The position numbers were made by a program, and so were the translations under genes. The notes under the pieces are model-generated. The model saw only the letters and a list, made by a program, of their open reading frames with translations, ran no database searches and was not told where the DNA came from. Shown here piece after piece: positions 7,501 to 15,376 of a stretch of DNA of 21,224 nt. Every line of letters begins with the position of its first letter. Position 1 is the stretch's first letter. Source of the stretch: a virus; IMG/VR virus record IMGVR_UViG_3300048586_000142, positions 1 through 21,224 of that record. The stretch is one strand, 5' to 3'.

Positions 7501-8046
7501 TCAGATCACCCCCGAGAAGGACCACGTCACCGTGCCGTCCGTCACCGTAGATCGGCCCGTTGGGCCGACGAGTGCCGCAGACGTGCCGGCCGTCGTGCAT
7601 TCGTAGACGCGGCCGCGGTACTGGACGACGTCAGACACCGCGTAATCATTCTGCGGAAGCCAGTTTTCCGGGTTCGTCCGTCCGACCCACTGCCGCTGCG
7701 ATGGCATGTTGGACAGGGCCGGATCGAACTGGGCCGACGGCACGCGGATGTATTCGGCCAGAAGCCCCGTCCAGCCCTTCTCCGCATCGAGAACGACCTG
7801 CGCCGGGGCCTGCTTGCCGTAGTCAGGTGCCAGCCGGACAGCCAGAAGCGCAACGATGCCCTCTTCGTGCCGGGATGCGATCGGCACATCCGGGGAAATG
7901 TCCACGCCATCGTTCTGCCAGGAGGCAATCATCGCGTTGAGTGCGGCGTTGCCGTCCTGTGCGTCCGCTGCGTCAACGTCTTCACCGGGCGCGACGACGC
8001 CGATCCGCTTCAGGGCGCGTTTGACGATGTCAGACGACGAGCTCAT
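7501..8046 (-). CDS. P22 gp4-like head-completion (tail accessory) protein with extra C-terminal domain
   Basis: This encodes 181 residues. Residues ~1-110 are the helical head-tail connector fold of P22 gp4 (SDIVKRALKRIGVVAPGE, NAALNAMIASWQNDG, HEEGIVALLAVRLAPDYG), which binds below the portal. Residues ~125-181 are an unrelated beta-rich unit (WLPQNDYAVSDVVQYRGRVY then CTTAGTSA...DGTVTWSFSG), resembling carbohydrate-binding modules (CBM5/12-like) that recur in phage tail proteins. P22 gp4 (166 residues) has peptidoglycan-hydrolase activity; I cannot identify catalytic residues here. The ATG overlaps the preceding stop (ATGA). Confidence 0.85.
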   Translation of the reverse strand: MSSSSDIVKRALKRIGVVAPGEDVDAADAQDGNAALNAMIASWQNDGVDISPDVPIASRHEEGIVALLAVRLAPDYGKQAPAQVVLDAEKGWTGLLAEYIRVPSAQFDPALSNMPSQRQWVGRTNPENWLPQNDYAVSDVVQYRGRVYECTTAGTSAALVGPTGRSTVTDGTVTWSFSGVI

Positions 8047-8255
8047 TCGCTTTCCGGTTCCTCGGGCTTAGGCTTCTTCTTCGGGGCCGGCTTGGACGCT
8101 GCGACCTTGGCCGGGCTATCGACCCAGTCGCCCCCGGGCTCATCGTCGAACATGCGCCCGACGGCCTTCACTCCGTCGTCATTGGTGCCTTTCCACTCCT
8201 CGCGTGCTTCGGGCAAGGAGCCGTCATCGACGCGGTAGCGCCACATCTTGCTCAT
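8043..8255 (-). CDS. Small acidic/basic-tailed protein between coat and gp4
   Basis: This encodes 70 residues from the ATG at 8255, preceded by CAGGGAAAACTC as ribosome site; a longer reading to 8294 would include the coat-distal hairpin and is unlikely. The product begins MSKMWRYRVDDGSLPEAREE, has a central acidic part and ends with a low-complexity tail rich in Lys, Pro and Glu (PAPKKKPKPEEPESE). Small proteins of this kind at this place are common in P22-like phages, but I do not know the function; a decoration or chaperone role is a guess. Confidence 0.75.
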   Translation of the reverse strand: MSKMWRYRVDDGSLPEAREEWKGTNDDGVKAVGRMFDDEPGGDWVDSPAKVAASKPAPKKKPKPEEPESE

Positions 8256-8274
8256 GAGTTTTCCCTGGGACAGG

Positions 8275-8305
8275 GCCCGGGCGGGCCTTCTCAAGCCGCC
8301 CGGGC
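8275..8305 (-). promoter_or_regulatory. GC-only stem-loop just after the coat gene
   Basis: GCCCGGGCGG (8275-8284) and CCGCCCGGGC (8296-8305) are perfect 10-base inverted repeats with an 11-base loop, starting eight bases after the coat stop. No U-tract follows, so it is not a classical terminator; it may stabilise the coat message or partly attenuate reading into the next gene. Confidence 0.7.
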
Positions 8306-8312
8306 GCGTTGG

Positions 8313-9557
8313 TTACGCCGTACCCGACAGCTTGGTGCCGAGACGCGGATCGATCAGCGAGCGGCCGTAGAGAAGGTCGAGACGCCATTTGCTGATGTCG
8401 TTCGCACCGTCATAGACGGGGATGACGCGAACCGAGATACCCTTGTAGGACTCCCGGGCCACGTTGACCGCGCCCTGCGGCTTCTCCATCGGGACACAAG
8501 CGAGGGCCATGGCGTTCTTGTGATAGACCATGTTCGCCTTGTAGCCGGTGCTTGCCGTGCCGAGCAGTGTGATCGCCGCGTCGTCAGCCGGCGCAGCGTT
8601 GACCGTCTGATGCGGACCCGAGGTGATGATCGGGGGCGAGATGGTCAGGTTGGTGTCGTTGGCCGCGTTCGAGGCCGCAGTCACGTCCGAGGTAACCGTG
8701 AACTGCTGGAGGATGCCCGTGTTGGCCTTGGTCTTCGGATTCACCATGTAGACGTTGGCGATGGTGAACACTTGGCCCTTCTTGAGGGTCGAGGAAGCAT
8801 CCCAGCCGTCCGTCACCAGCGTCTGCGACCAGGCGTTCTTCGCCGTGTCGTAGGAGACGTTCTGGCTCGCGCCATCGACCAGCGGAGTCGTGTTGTCGGC
8901 GGTGCCGAGCGTGATGGTGGGCACCACCTGAGACATGACCGTCGAGACGTTGCCGATCATGCCCAGTTCGCCAGAGCGATAGGCGGAGTTCGCAGCGCCC
9001 TGAATGTAGAGAGCCGTCTGCGAGCCCAGCATCGCCCAATGGTCGGCCGGCGACAGAGCCGCAAAGCGGTTGTCCTGCGGCACGGCCATTTCGTCCAGAC
9101 GCTCCGGACCCTTCGCAAAGTCGGCAAAGGAGTTGATCGTCTGACCGGGAGTGCCAGCCCAGTTGTAGAAGCCCTGGGCCATGACCGTCAGCACGTCGCT
9201 CGTCATGTAGTTCACGATGGAACTCATGGCCGGCTTGATCACGCGCTCCGAGAGATCCTCGATTTTGAGCGTGAGATCAGAGGACGTGAACTGGAAGTCC
9301 ACGCCGCACTGCTGGTCGATCGTCAGCGTGGTCCGGCCTTCGATCACGTCCTGGGTGGACATGGCGGCGCCGGTACGGACGGTGAAGTCAGCCGGACGGC
9401 GGATACGGATGGTATCTCCGACCTTGTAGCCGTTGACCGAGTTGGTGAACTCTTCCTCATAGGCGCGGTGCACCGTTTTGAGGATGCCGAGTTCGTTCTC
9501 GAGGATTGCGAGCGACGCCTTGGCGACGACGTCCGCGGTCAGTGTCGTGTTCGACAT
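8313..9557 (-). CDS. Major coat protein, P22 gp5-like
   Basis: This encodes 414 residues (P22 coat is 430). The start has AAGGA nine bases upstream. The N-terminal region (LTADVVAKASLAILENELGI, HRAYEEEF) and the following VGDTIRIRRPADFTVR and QCGVDFQFTSSDL segments are the hallmark of the P22-type coat family, which assembles on a scaffold into a T=7 capsid. Residues ~215-340, rich in Thr/Asn/Asp (TPLVDGASQN, KGQVFTIANVYMVNPKTK), probably form the inserted I-domain. The C-terminus (WRLDLLYGRSLIDPRLGTKL) is again typical. The scaffold gene lies directly upstream, as in P22. Confidence 0.93.
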   Translation of the reverse strand: MSNTTLTADVVAKASLAILENELGILKTVHRAYEEEFTNSVNGYKVGDTIRIRRPADFTVRTGAAMSTQDVIEGRTTLTIDQQCGVDFQFTSSDLTLKIEDLSERVIKPAMSSIVNYMTSDVLTVMAQGFYNWAGTPGQTINSFADFAKGPERLDEMAVPQDNRFAALSPADHWAMLGSQTALYIQGAANSAYRSGELGMIGNVSTVMSQVVPTITLGTADNTTPLVDGASQNVSYDTAKNAWSQTLVTDGWDASSTLKKGQVFTIANVYMVNPKTKANTGILQQFTVTSDVTAASNAANDTNLTISPPIITSGPHQTVNAAPADDAAITLLGTASTGYKANMVYHKNAMALACVPMEKPQGAVNVARESYKGISVRVIPVYDGANDISKWRLDLLYGRSLIDPRLGTKLSGTA

Positions 9558-9586
9558 GAGCTTGTGTCCTTAGCGCTTAGGCTCCG

Positions 9587-10414
9587 TCAGCGCCCCGGAT
9601 AGAGCATCTTCTGCATCTCCGAGACCGACAGATCGGCCACGGATTTGGCAGCAGGGCTCGGGGCACCCGGCATTGCGGGAGGTGGCGGCGGAGCTTTTGA
9701 GACCTTGCGGACCTGTGGCGCGGCCTGAAGCCGGCCTTCGATCCGCGCGAGTTCGAGACCCTGTTGGTACGGGGCGAGACGCGAGATGCGCGCGGCTTCG
9801 TTCGGGTTCTGCGTGAGGAAGAAAGCGACTTCCGCTCCCTTCTCGCTGTCAGAAACAAACGATGCGACCTCGTTCGACACGACTGGCAACGCGAGGAACC
9901 TATCGACCAGACCCGGCATGCGATCGGCCACAGCCTCGGCTTTCGCCTCGAAGGTTGCCCGCATCGTGTGCCAAGCCTGCTCCGCTGCGCGGTCTGCCGC
10001 TTGCTGGACCTCTTCCGCACGCTGTTCGCGCACGGCGGCCTTCACATTGAAGCGGTCGATCTCGTCTTGGCTCGCATTCGGGCCTGGCTCTTGAAGCGGC
10101 TGCCTCAAGCGCTCGACCTCACGCCTTAGAGCGGCGTTTTCAGCCAGTGCCTGGTTCTTGGCGGCGCTGAGCTGCTGAATGCGTTCCTTTGCGGATACGC
10201 GGTTCTGCTGTCGCTTACTTTCGTCTTCCGTGCCTTCAGGTGTTTGCCCTTGCGTTTCGGCGGCGGGCTCGCCGGGGGTTGCCTGCGTATCAGCTGCGGG
10301 CTGCTGGGTCTCCGGAGTTACGGCTTCCGGGGCCGGGGTCTGAGCACTTGGCGCGGTGTCAGGAATCGCGACGGGGCTTTCGGCGCCCGCAACCGGGGTC
10401 GTTTCAGTCGTCAT
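9587..10414 (-). CDS. Capsid scaffolding protein, P22 gp8-like
   Basis: This encodes 275 residues (P22 gp8 is 303), with GAGGACATTGAG before the ATG. Residues ~1-65 are a disordered Pro/Thr/Glu/Gln-rich stretch. Residues ~70-110 are a charged helix/coiled coil (SAKERIQQLSAAKNQALAEN), followed by a long helical region with QNPNEAARISRL (~205-215), typical of these proteins. The tail has a polyproline hinge and the closing helix SVSEMQKMLYP. In P22 the C-terminal helices bind coat, and the scaffold leaves before DNA packaging. Position between portal and coat is diagnostic; sequence of this class diverges quickly. Confidence 0.88.
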   Translation of the reverse strand: MTTETTPVAGAESPVAIPDTAPSAQTPAPEAVTPETQQPAADTQATPGEPAAETQGQTPEGTEDESKRQQNRVSAKERIQQLSAAKNQALAENAALRREVERLRQPLQEPGPNASQDEIDRFNVKAAVREQRAEEVQQAADRAAEQAWHTMRATFEAKAEAVADRMPGLVDRFLALPVVSNEVASFVSDSEKGAEVAFFLTQNPNEAARISRLAPYQQGLELARIEGRLQAAPQVRKVSKAPPPPPAMPGAPSPAAKSVADLSVSEMQKMLYPGR

Positions 10415-10461
10415 CTCAATGTCCTCGAATGCTTACTTTCGCCTGATGGCGTGGGAACGCA

Positions 10462-12549
10462 TCACACAGGTTGCTGCTGGGCAGCCTGACGGTCCTGGTC
10501 CTCTACGGACCATTGCCGATCCTCGTAACGATGCCGCTCGGAGCGCTGTGCGTCGCGCTCGCCCTGGGCCGCATCGAACCTCTTCTCTTGCAGCGGGTCT
10601 TGCTGTGTCGGGTGGAGACCGCGCGCAGCCTGATTGGTGGCGAGCGCGTTTTCGATCTCCTGGCCTTCCGCCTGGGCGTTGGACTTGCGGGCGTCGGCCA
10701 GTTTCTTCTCAGTGTCAGCCTGTGCCGCCGCAGCTTCCATCTGGAATGCCGGGTCTTGCGTCGGATCGGGCGGCTGTGGAGCCTGCGGGTCGTCCGGATC
10801 AACCAGCAGACCTTGCGGCACCATGTTGCGAAGCCGCTTGGCGATCTCTTCGGCGCCGGGCGCGTCGATGTTCTGCGCGACGAGATCCATAACGGCGAGG
10901 CGCTGGTTGGGATCGAGCTGCTTGACGAACTCGCTCATGAACTGAGCGGTCTCGAGCCGCTTCGTTGCTGCCGAGCGGCCGATGGTCACGCGGATGTCAA
11001 AACGACCCGTGGATAGGTCGTTCATCACCACCGGCACGCCGTCCTGCCCCATCACGACGCGGTTGATCGGTACGAACTCTTCGGCCTCGTCGTCGCCCAG
11101 AATGCGAATGACGCGCTCGTTGTCATAGACCTTCGGAATGAGGTCGATCAGCACGCGCCCGCAGTATTCCAGCGATCGTTGCAGGTTGTCGGCGTAGTGG
11201 TAGTTGGCCGTGTCGCCCTGCACCTGGCGCTGGTTGATGGCGACGCCTGACGTTTCGTTGGACTTGCCGCCGAGCGAGGCATCGTAGATGCCCGTCGTGC
11301 CCTTCATGTCCTCGGCGGCGGTCTGCGCTTCGTTGATGTGCGCCATAGGCACGTCTGCCGGCGGCTCACGCTTGGGCGGGCCCGGATGTAAAGGATCGGG
11401 CTCATACAGCAAATACGGCCGGTTCTCCGTGTTGGCCGTGTTCCACATCTCCTGGAACTTCGCGATCTGCTTCGCCGTGCCGATGTACGGCGACTTGGCA
11501 GCCATGGCGATGCTTTCGGCCGCCGCTGTGCGTGAATAGTTGTAGAGCTGCTGCGGGTCGCGGGCGAAGCGTATCGTGCCGTAGCGATACACGCCGTTCT
11601 CGACGGGGATCTCGGAGCCGATGACGGGGATATGCGGGAAATACTTGCCGGCCCACTCGTAGGGGCCTTCGAGCACTTCCGAGCCCGACACGACAAACAT
11701 CTCAATCTTGTAGGCTTCGCAGTCCCGTTCTTTGACGACGCCCATCATGCGCTTCATGAGGTCGTCCATCTTTGTGACGTCGACCGTTTCGCCGCCTTGC
11801 GTGAGGCCGAGCCGCTTGGTCACCGGCACCTTGCGCCAGTAGTGCGACACACGCACGCCATCACGGTCCGACCAGAACAGAGCGCTCTCCGCCCCGTCTG
11901 ATGGTTTGTCGAGGCCTTCATGCTTCGCCTTGGGCCACTTGGCCTTGAACGTCGCCGTCGGCACCATCTCCGTGATGTGGCGCCACATGGAGTCGGAGCG
12001 ATCGGGGAGCACGGCCGCGGGATCGTCATAGACCGACAATGGGCTCTGGATACCGACGATTGCGAGTTCCTGATCGAACACGCTGTCGTCAACGTACCTC
12101 TGCACGATCTGAAACCAGCCGATGCCGCAGGCGCACTGATGCTCTGCCGCCTGGGCGTATACGGCCTTGGCCGACGACTGGTATTCGATCTGCTTGATCA
12201 GGCCGTCGAAAATCTTCGCGATCTTGGGGTCGGACTGGCCGTCGACGGGCGCAGTCTTGATGGCGAGATCGGCCTCACGGATGGGGTTCGTGACCTGGCG
12301 CAAGAACTGAGGGAGCCGATTGATGGTGAGCATCGGCCGGCCCTTGGCCTCACGCTGCCGGCGCACGACGTCAGGCCACTGGTCGCCAGCGAGGAACCGC
12401 AGATCGGTTGCGGCTTCCTGGCGGTTGTCCTTGTCCGCGTCCCATGCGGCCTGAAGCCGGTCGCGCGCTTCCTTAATGACATCGGCAGGCTTGGCCTTCG
12501 GATCGGAGTCCGTGGCCGAGATCTTGTCAGGCTTCAGCTCGCTAGCCAT
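10462..12549 (-). CDS. Portal protein, P22 gp1-like
   Basis: This encodes 695 residues (P22 gp1 is 725). The N-terminal region (ARDRLQAAWDADKDNRQEAA, FLAGDQWPDVVRRQREAKGR) and the LTINRLPQFLRQVTNPIRE segment are typical of P22-class portals. The middle contains FARDPQQLYNYSRTAAAESI (~325-345), and the C-terminal ~130 residues are a Gln/Ala-rich helical tail, matching the long barrel helices of P22 portals. Portals form the dodecameric DNA gate at one capsid vertex. The start overlaps the terminase gene's end by 16 bases, so the two are translated together. Confidence 0.93.
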   Translation of the reverse strand: MASELKPDKISATDSDPKAKPADVIKEARDRLQAAWDADKDNRQEAATDLRFLAGDQWPDVVRRQREAKGRPMLTINRLPQFLRQVTNPIREADLAIKTAPVDGQSDPKIAKIFDGLIKQIEYQSSAKAVYAQAAEHQCACGIGWFQIVQRYVDDSVFDQELAIVGIQSPLSVYDDPAAVLPDRSDSMWRHITEMVPTATFKAKWPKAKHEGLDKPSDGAESALFWSDRDGVRVSHYWRKVPVTKRLGLTQGGETVDVTKMDDLMKRMMGVVKERDCEAYKIEMFVVSGSEVLEGPYEWAGKYFPHIPVIGSEIPVENGVYRYGTIRFARDPQQLYNYSRTAAAESIAMAAKSPYIGTAKQIAKFQEMWNTANTENRPYLLYEPDPLHPGPPKREPPADVPMAHINEAQTAAEDMKGTTGIYDASLGGKSNETSGVAINQRQVQGDTANYHYADNLQRSLEYCGRVLIDLIPKVYDNERVIRILGDDEAEEFVPINRVVMGQDGVPVVMNDLSTGRFDIRVTIGRSAATKRLETAQFMSEFVKQLDPNQRLAVMDLVAQNIDAPGAEEIAKRLRNMVPQGLLVDPDDPQAPQPPDPTQDPAFQMEAAAAQADTEKKLADARKSNAQAEGQEIENALATNQAARGLHPTQQDPLQEKRFDAAQGERDAQRSERHRYEDRQWSVEDQDRQAAQQQPV

Positions 12550-13856
12550 CCGCCTGCCCCTCCCATTACCGGATCATAAGCGATTGGCTTGCCTGCTCTG
12601 CTCGGATCTTCGTAGGCCACGGCCATCAGGCCGAACCCGTCAGCGCCGTGCGACGACCAATCGTGGTCAGGACCAAGTCCGATGTTGCGATCATCTTCAG
12701 ACCTCTTCTCGTGATACCAGCCGAGCGCGTCACGGCCTGCTTCAGTCGTGCGCTCATCGAACCAAACACTCGGGAACACACGGCGGCCGGCCTCAATGCG
12801 CATGCGCGCGGCGCCCTTGCCCTGGTTGGGGATCACCACGACCTCGTAACCTGCGTCACGGAATGCGCTCTCGAATGAGACGTCGTAGACGCGATCGTTC
12901 GTGGCGCCGTCATGCGGAAGATAGATGTCGGCACGCTCAGGCCGGTATCCCTTCGAGTGCAGATAGTCGATGTGCGTCGACAAGGGCTGTCCCACCGCCT
13001 CGTAATAGTCTCGTGTTCTGATCTGGGCGCCGACGAACTGCGTGGGCCACATGGTGAAGGCGTCGGCCTTAGCGCCCGTGCCGCCAAGGTCGCAGTAGAC
13101 GCGCACGCGCAAGAGCGGATCGAAAGCGACCGGGCCAATGCGGCCCTGCTCCTTGGCGGTCTGCAGTGCAGCAGCGTAGTAGGCGCCCTCAACCACGGTG
13201 ACGTAATCGCCCTCCCACACGTGCTCGTATTGCTCGGGCCGCTTGGCCTTATCCTCAAGCCGGGTCTTGTTCAGAATGGCCGGAAACCAAGGGTTGTCCC
13301 GCCAATTGAGCTGCACGATCTTTGCCCCTTCGGGCGGGTCTTCTCGGAACCGCTTGTGTGTCGCGCTCTTCTTGCGCTCGGGATTCCACGTGACCCAGAT
13401 CTCAGAGCCTTCCTCGCGCACCGTCGGGATGGCTTTCGACCACGCTGTTTCGGAGACCGGCTCGCCCTCATCGACCCACAGGAGCCGGATGCGCGCCTTA
13501 GACTTGATGCTGTCCAGGTTGTGACGGAGACCGATGAACGCGAACTCGATGCGTCTGCATTTGGTGCGCACGTAGCGCTCGCCAACATCGTAGGCAGCTG
13601 CCAGCCACGGCTCAGAAGCGATCGCGGCCTTGACCTCTGCCATCGAGCTTTCGTCCAGTGAGTTCATAAACTCACGGCCACACACGATGACGCCTGGCTT
13701 GTTCTCCCTTGCGAACCGTAACCCCCACACCGCTGCCATCTTGGCGAACGAGCGGGTCTTGGCCGAACCACGGCCGCCGTAGGCCCCCCGGTACATCGCC
13801 TCTCCCGAGAACACCGGGATCAGCTTCGGGGGCAGCTCAATGCGCTGCGTGGTCAT
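12534..13856 (-). CDS. terL: Terminase large subunit (DNA packaging ATPase/nuclease)
   Basis: This encodes 440 residues, the usual length. The ATPase domain shows the Walker A loop YGGRGSAKT (residues 26-34, Lys33), Walker B LLWVDE (125-130, Asp129/Glu130) and the coupling motif VTWNP (155-159). The nuclease domain begins with YCDLGGTGAKADAF (254-267; Asp256 is a likely metal ligand) and includes a late acidic/His segment (DHDWSSHGADG, ~400-412). This arrangement fits the PBSX/Terminase_3 family. The enzyme cuts concatemeric DNA and pumps it through the portal. It overlaps the small-terminase candidate by 20 bases and the portal gene by 16, so the three are coupled. Confidence 0.95.
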   Translation of the reverse strand: MTTQRIELPPKLIPVFSGEAMYRGAYGGRGSAKTRSFAKMAAVWGLRFARENKPGVIVCGREFMNSLDESSMAEVKAAIASEPWLAAAYDVGERYVRTKCRRIEFAFIGLRHNLDSIKSKARIRLLWVDEGEPVSETAWSKAIPTVREEGSEIWVTWNPERKKSATHKRFREDPPEGAKIVQLNWRDNPWFPAILNKTRLEDKAKRPEQYEHVWEGDYVTVVEGAYYAAALQTAKEQGRIGPVAFDPLLRVRVYCDLGGTGAKADAFTMWPTQFVGAQIRTRDYYEAVGQPLSTHIDYLHSKGYRPERADIYLPHDGATNDRVYDVSFESAFRDAGYEVVVIPNQGKGAARMRIEAGRRVFPSVWFDERTTEAGRDALGWYHEKRSEDDRNIGLGPDHDWSSHGADGFGLMAVAYEDPSRAGKPIAYDPVMGGAGGWLAS

Positions 13857-14178
13857 CGCTTGCGATTGATGGGGCGACGAGTTCGATACGGCTGACTTCC
13901 ACAGTCGCGTCTACCTCTGCCTTCACATCGACAGAGCCGAGCTTCGGCTTCTCGTAACCGATGGCTGCCGTTGCCGCAGCGAGACGGTCCTTCAGTGTGT
14001 TCGTCTCGTTCTTGTAGACGGCCATGAGGAACGCGTGCGCATCGCCCTTGAACGATTCCGGCAGAATGCCGTCCAGTGCCACCGCAGCGTCTTTCATGCG
14101 CTGCACCGTTTCTTCGGTGCGCTTGTTTCTGGTGCCCTTCTGACGGCCACCTATTCTAGTTCCTTTGGGTACTGGCAT
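13837..14178 (-). CDS. Probable small terminase subunit
   Basis: This encodes 113 residues. The N-terminus (VPKGTRIGGRQKGTRNKRTE, from residue 3) is the basic Gly/Lys/Arg motif common at the start of small DNA-binding proteins encoded directly before large terminases in alphaproteobacterial phages. The middle is helical (EETVQRMKDAAVALDGIL; HAFLMAVYKNETNTLKDRLA) and the C-terminus is acidic. The small subunit recognises the packaging site and recruits the ATPase. Length and overlap with the large subunit support the role, but no family-level motif proves it. Start at ATG 14178 follows an AT-rich repeated leader (see regulatory entry). Confidence 0.7.
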   Translation of the reverse strand: MPVPKGTRIGGRQKGTRNKRTEETVQRMKDAAVALDGILPESFKGDAHAFLMAVYKNETNTLKDRLAAATAAIGYEKPKLGSVDVKAEVDATVEVSRIELVAPSIASDDHAAH

Positions 14179-14206
14179 GACCTATTTGAGCTATCCTGAG
14201 CTATTT
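14179..14206. repeat. Short tandem repeat before the small-terminase gene
   Basis: On the plus strand TGAGCTAT occurs at 14187-14194 and again at 14197-14204, ten bases apart, followed by a partial copy. The repeats cover the 22-base spacer and the end of the upstream gene. They could be a packaging-recognition or regulatory site, or chance. Confidence 0.4.
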
Positions 14207-14527
14207 TAGCTCGCTGTCCTCGTCCTTCGGGGGTGGCACGACCTTGAACGTCTGCCCGTCTGGTCTCTCGTAGACTTGGCCATAGAGCCACTTCGAGAAG
14301 TTCGCGATCGGTCCCTGACGTACAGGGCGGTTCAGATCTGGTGTCGTGCCGGTGCCTGGAGCATTCCTCACCAGTTCCAGCGTGATTTCCGAGGACGTGT
14401 CGGTGTTGAAGTCGTACTGCGGGATGATCACCACCTCTTTGCCGTCCCTGTGCTCGATGCGGACGTTTGGGTGGGAGAGGCGGATCAGTTCAAGGCGGTC
14501 TTCGGTAACTTGCTTCATGCTCACCAT
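14201..14527 (-). CDS. Small conserved-looking protein, unknown function
   Basis: This encodes 108 residues from the ATG at 14527, which overlaps the end of the repeat-protein gene; an alternative ATG nine bases on (14518) has GGTGA close by. The product has a helical start (VTEDRLELIRLSHPNV), a beta-like strand pair (HRDGKEVVIIPQY), then SKWLYGQVYERPDGQTFKVV with a charged tail. No motif identifies a function. It sits between the repeat protein and the packaging genes, and the tight spacing implies the same late transcript. Confidence 0.7.
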   Translation of the reverse strand: MVSMKQVTEDRLELIRLSHPNVRIEHRDGKEVVIIPQYDFNTDTSSEITLELVRNAPGTGTTPDLNRPVRQGPIANFSKWLYGQVYERPDGQTFKVVPPPKDEDSELK

Positions 14528-15291
14528 CCGGGACGCGTAAGCTCGGTGAAGTTTGCAGCGTTCTGAACCAATCCCGTGAAGGCCTGAGGAGTTGCGATCA
14601 GGCTGGCGTAGTTCGGGGCGTCTTGGATCAGGCCTTCTGTGGGTTCGTAGACTTGACCGCCGAAGTAGGCGACGGCGTTGAAGCCGAGCGGGTCGAGATC
14701 AATAGACGAGGTCGCGACAAGGGTTACTTCGCTGACTGCCGTGAATGTGATCGCATCTAGGGTCTTGCCTAGTGAACCGGTGACGCTAAGGACGCCTGCA
14801 GCTGTCAGGGTTGCGTCGTCGAGCGTCTTGGCGACAGTGCCGCGGAGGTCGATAGAGCCGGCAGTGGATAGGGCGACCCCGTCTAGCGTGATCGTGAGAT
14901 AACCGGACGTTCCGTTCTGGCCAGATGCCGTGAAGCTAAGACCGTCCAGAGTGACCGACGCCGCGGCGTTTAGGTCTAGAGCTCCAGTCGATGTCGGGAC
15001 AAGGTCTGAAAGCGTTACAGAGAGGGAGCCGACAGTGTCGAGGGCTCCGGTGAGTGTGCCGCTTAGGCTGTCGAGAGTGATCCCTGCTTGGCCAGAGAGA
15101 TCGATGGTGCCCGTGGCGGACGGGGTTACAGTATCGAGCGTGATGCTGGCTGAGCCAGCGAGAGTGATCAGAGACTCTGCCGTAAACGACACCGCGTCGA
15201 GCGTTATCGTGGCTTCGCCCGAGAGGTCTGCGGCGTCGGTTTGACGGCGGGCCGCGAGGGGAAGTTTGGCTAGAGCATCGAAGCCAAGCAC
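14521..15291 (-). CDS. Protein made of nine 21-residue beta-type repeats
   Basis: This encodes 256 residues from a GTG at 15291, with AGGAGG at 15303-15308, eleven bases before it; a TAG lies upstream in frame and no better start exists. Residues 1-22 are a leader (GFDALAKLPLAARRQ). Residues 23-211 are nine repeats of exactly 21 residues with the pattern L-x-G-x-A-x-(I/K/V)-T-L-D-x-(V/L/I)-x-x-x-A-x-G-x-(I/L)-D. A Thr/Ser/Ala-rich alternating pattern like this suggests a beta-solenoid or stacked sandwich. Residues 212-256 contain two copies of a GL-(I/V)-Q-(D/N)-A motif and end with LTRPGW. It is probably a structural, surface-exposed virion protein, but no function is known to me. Confidence 0.85.
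   Translation of the reverse strand: MLGFDALAKLPLAARRQTDAADLSGEATITLDAVSFTAESLITLAGSASITLDTVTPSATGTIDLSGQAGITLDSLSGTLTGALDTVGSLSVTLSDLVPTSTGALDLNAAASVTLDGLSFTASGQNGTSGYLTITLDGVALSTAGSIDLRGTVAKTLDDATLTAAGVLSVTGSLGKTLDAITFTAVSEVTLVATSSIDLDPLGFNAVAYFGGQVYEPTEGLIQDAPNYASLIATPQAFTGLVQNAANFTELTRPGW
14659..15225 (-). repeat. Nine tandem 63-bp (21-codon) repeats
   Basis: Codons for residues 23-211 divide without remainder into nine 21-residue units. The core TLD (or close variant) recurs at the same place in every unit. The DNA copies have diverged strongly, so the repeat is kept at protein level. Confidence 0.9.
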
Positions 15292-15376
15292 GAAGTGATA
15301 AGCCTCCTAGAGTCGGGTTTACTTGCGGAACCTTAGGTGCGAAATTGGTCGTCTGACTTTTTCATGGGCCAACGAC

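Noticed and set aside
8520-9602. 360-residue plus-strand frame opposite the coat gene
   Set aside because: It is an antisense shadow of a clear P22-type coat gene; Arg/His/Val-rich composition and no start signal.
14659-15225. CRISPR-like array
   Set aside because: The 63-base periodicity is coding and the DNA units are strongly diverged; no conserved repeat/unique spacer structure. No CRISPR array was seen elsewhere.
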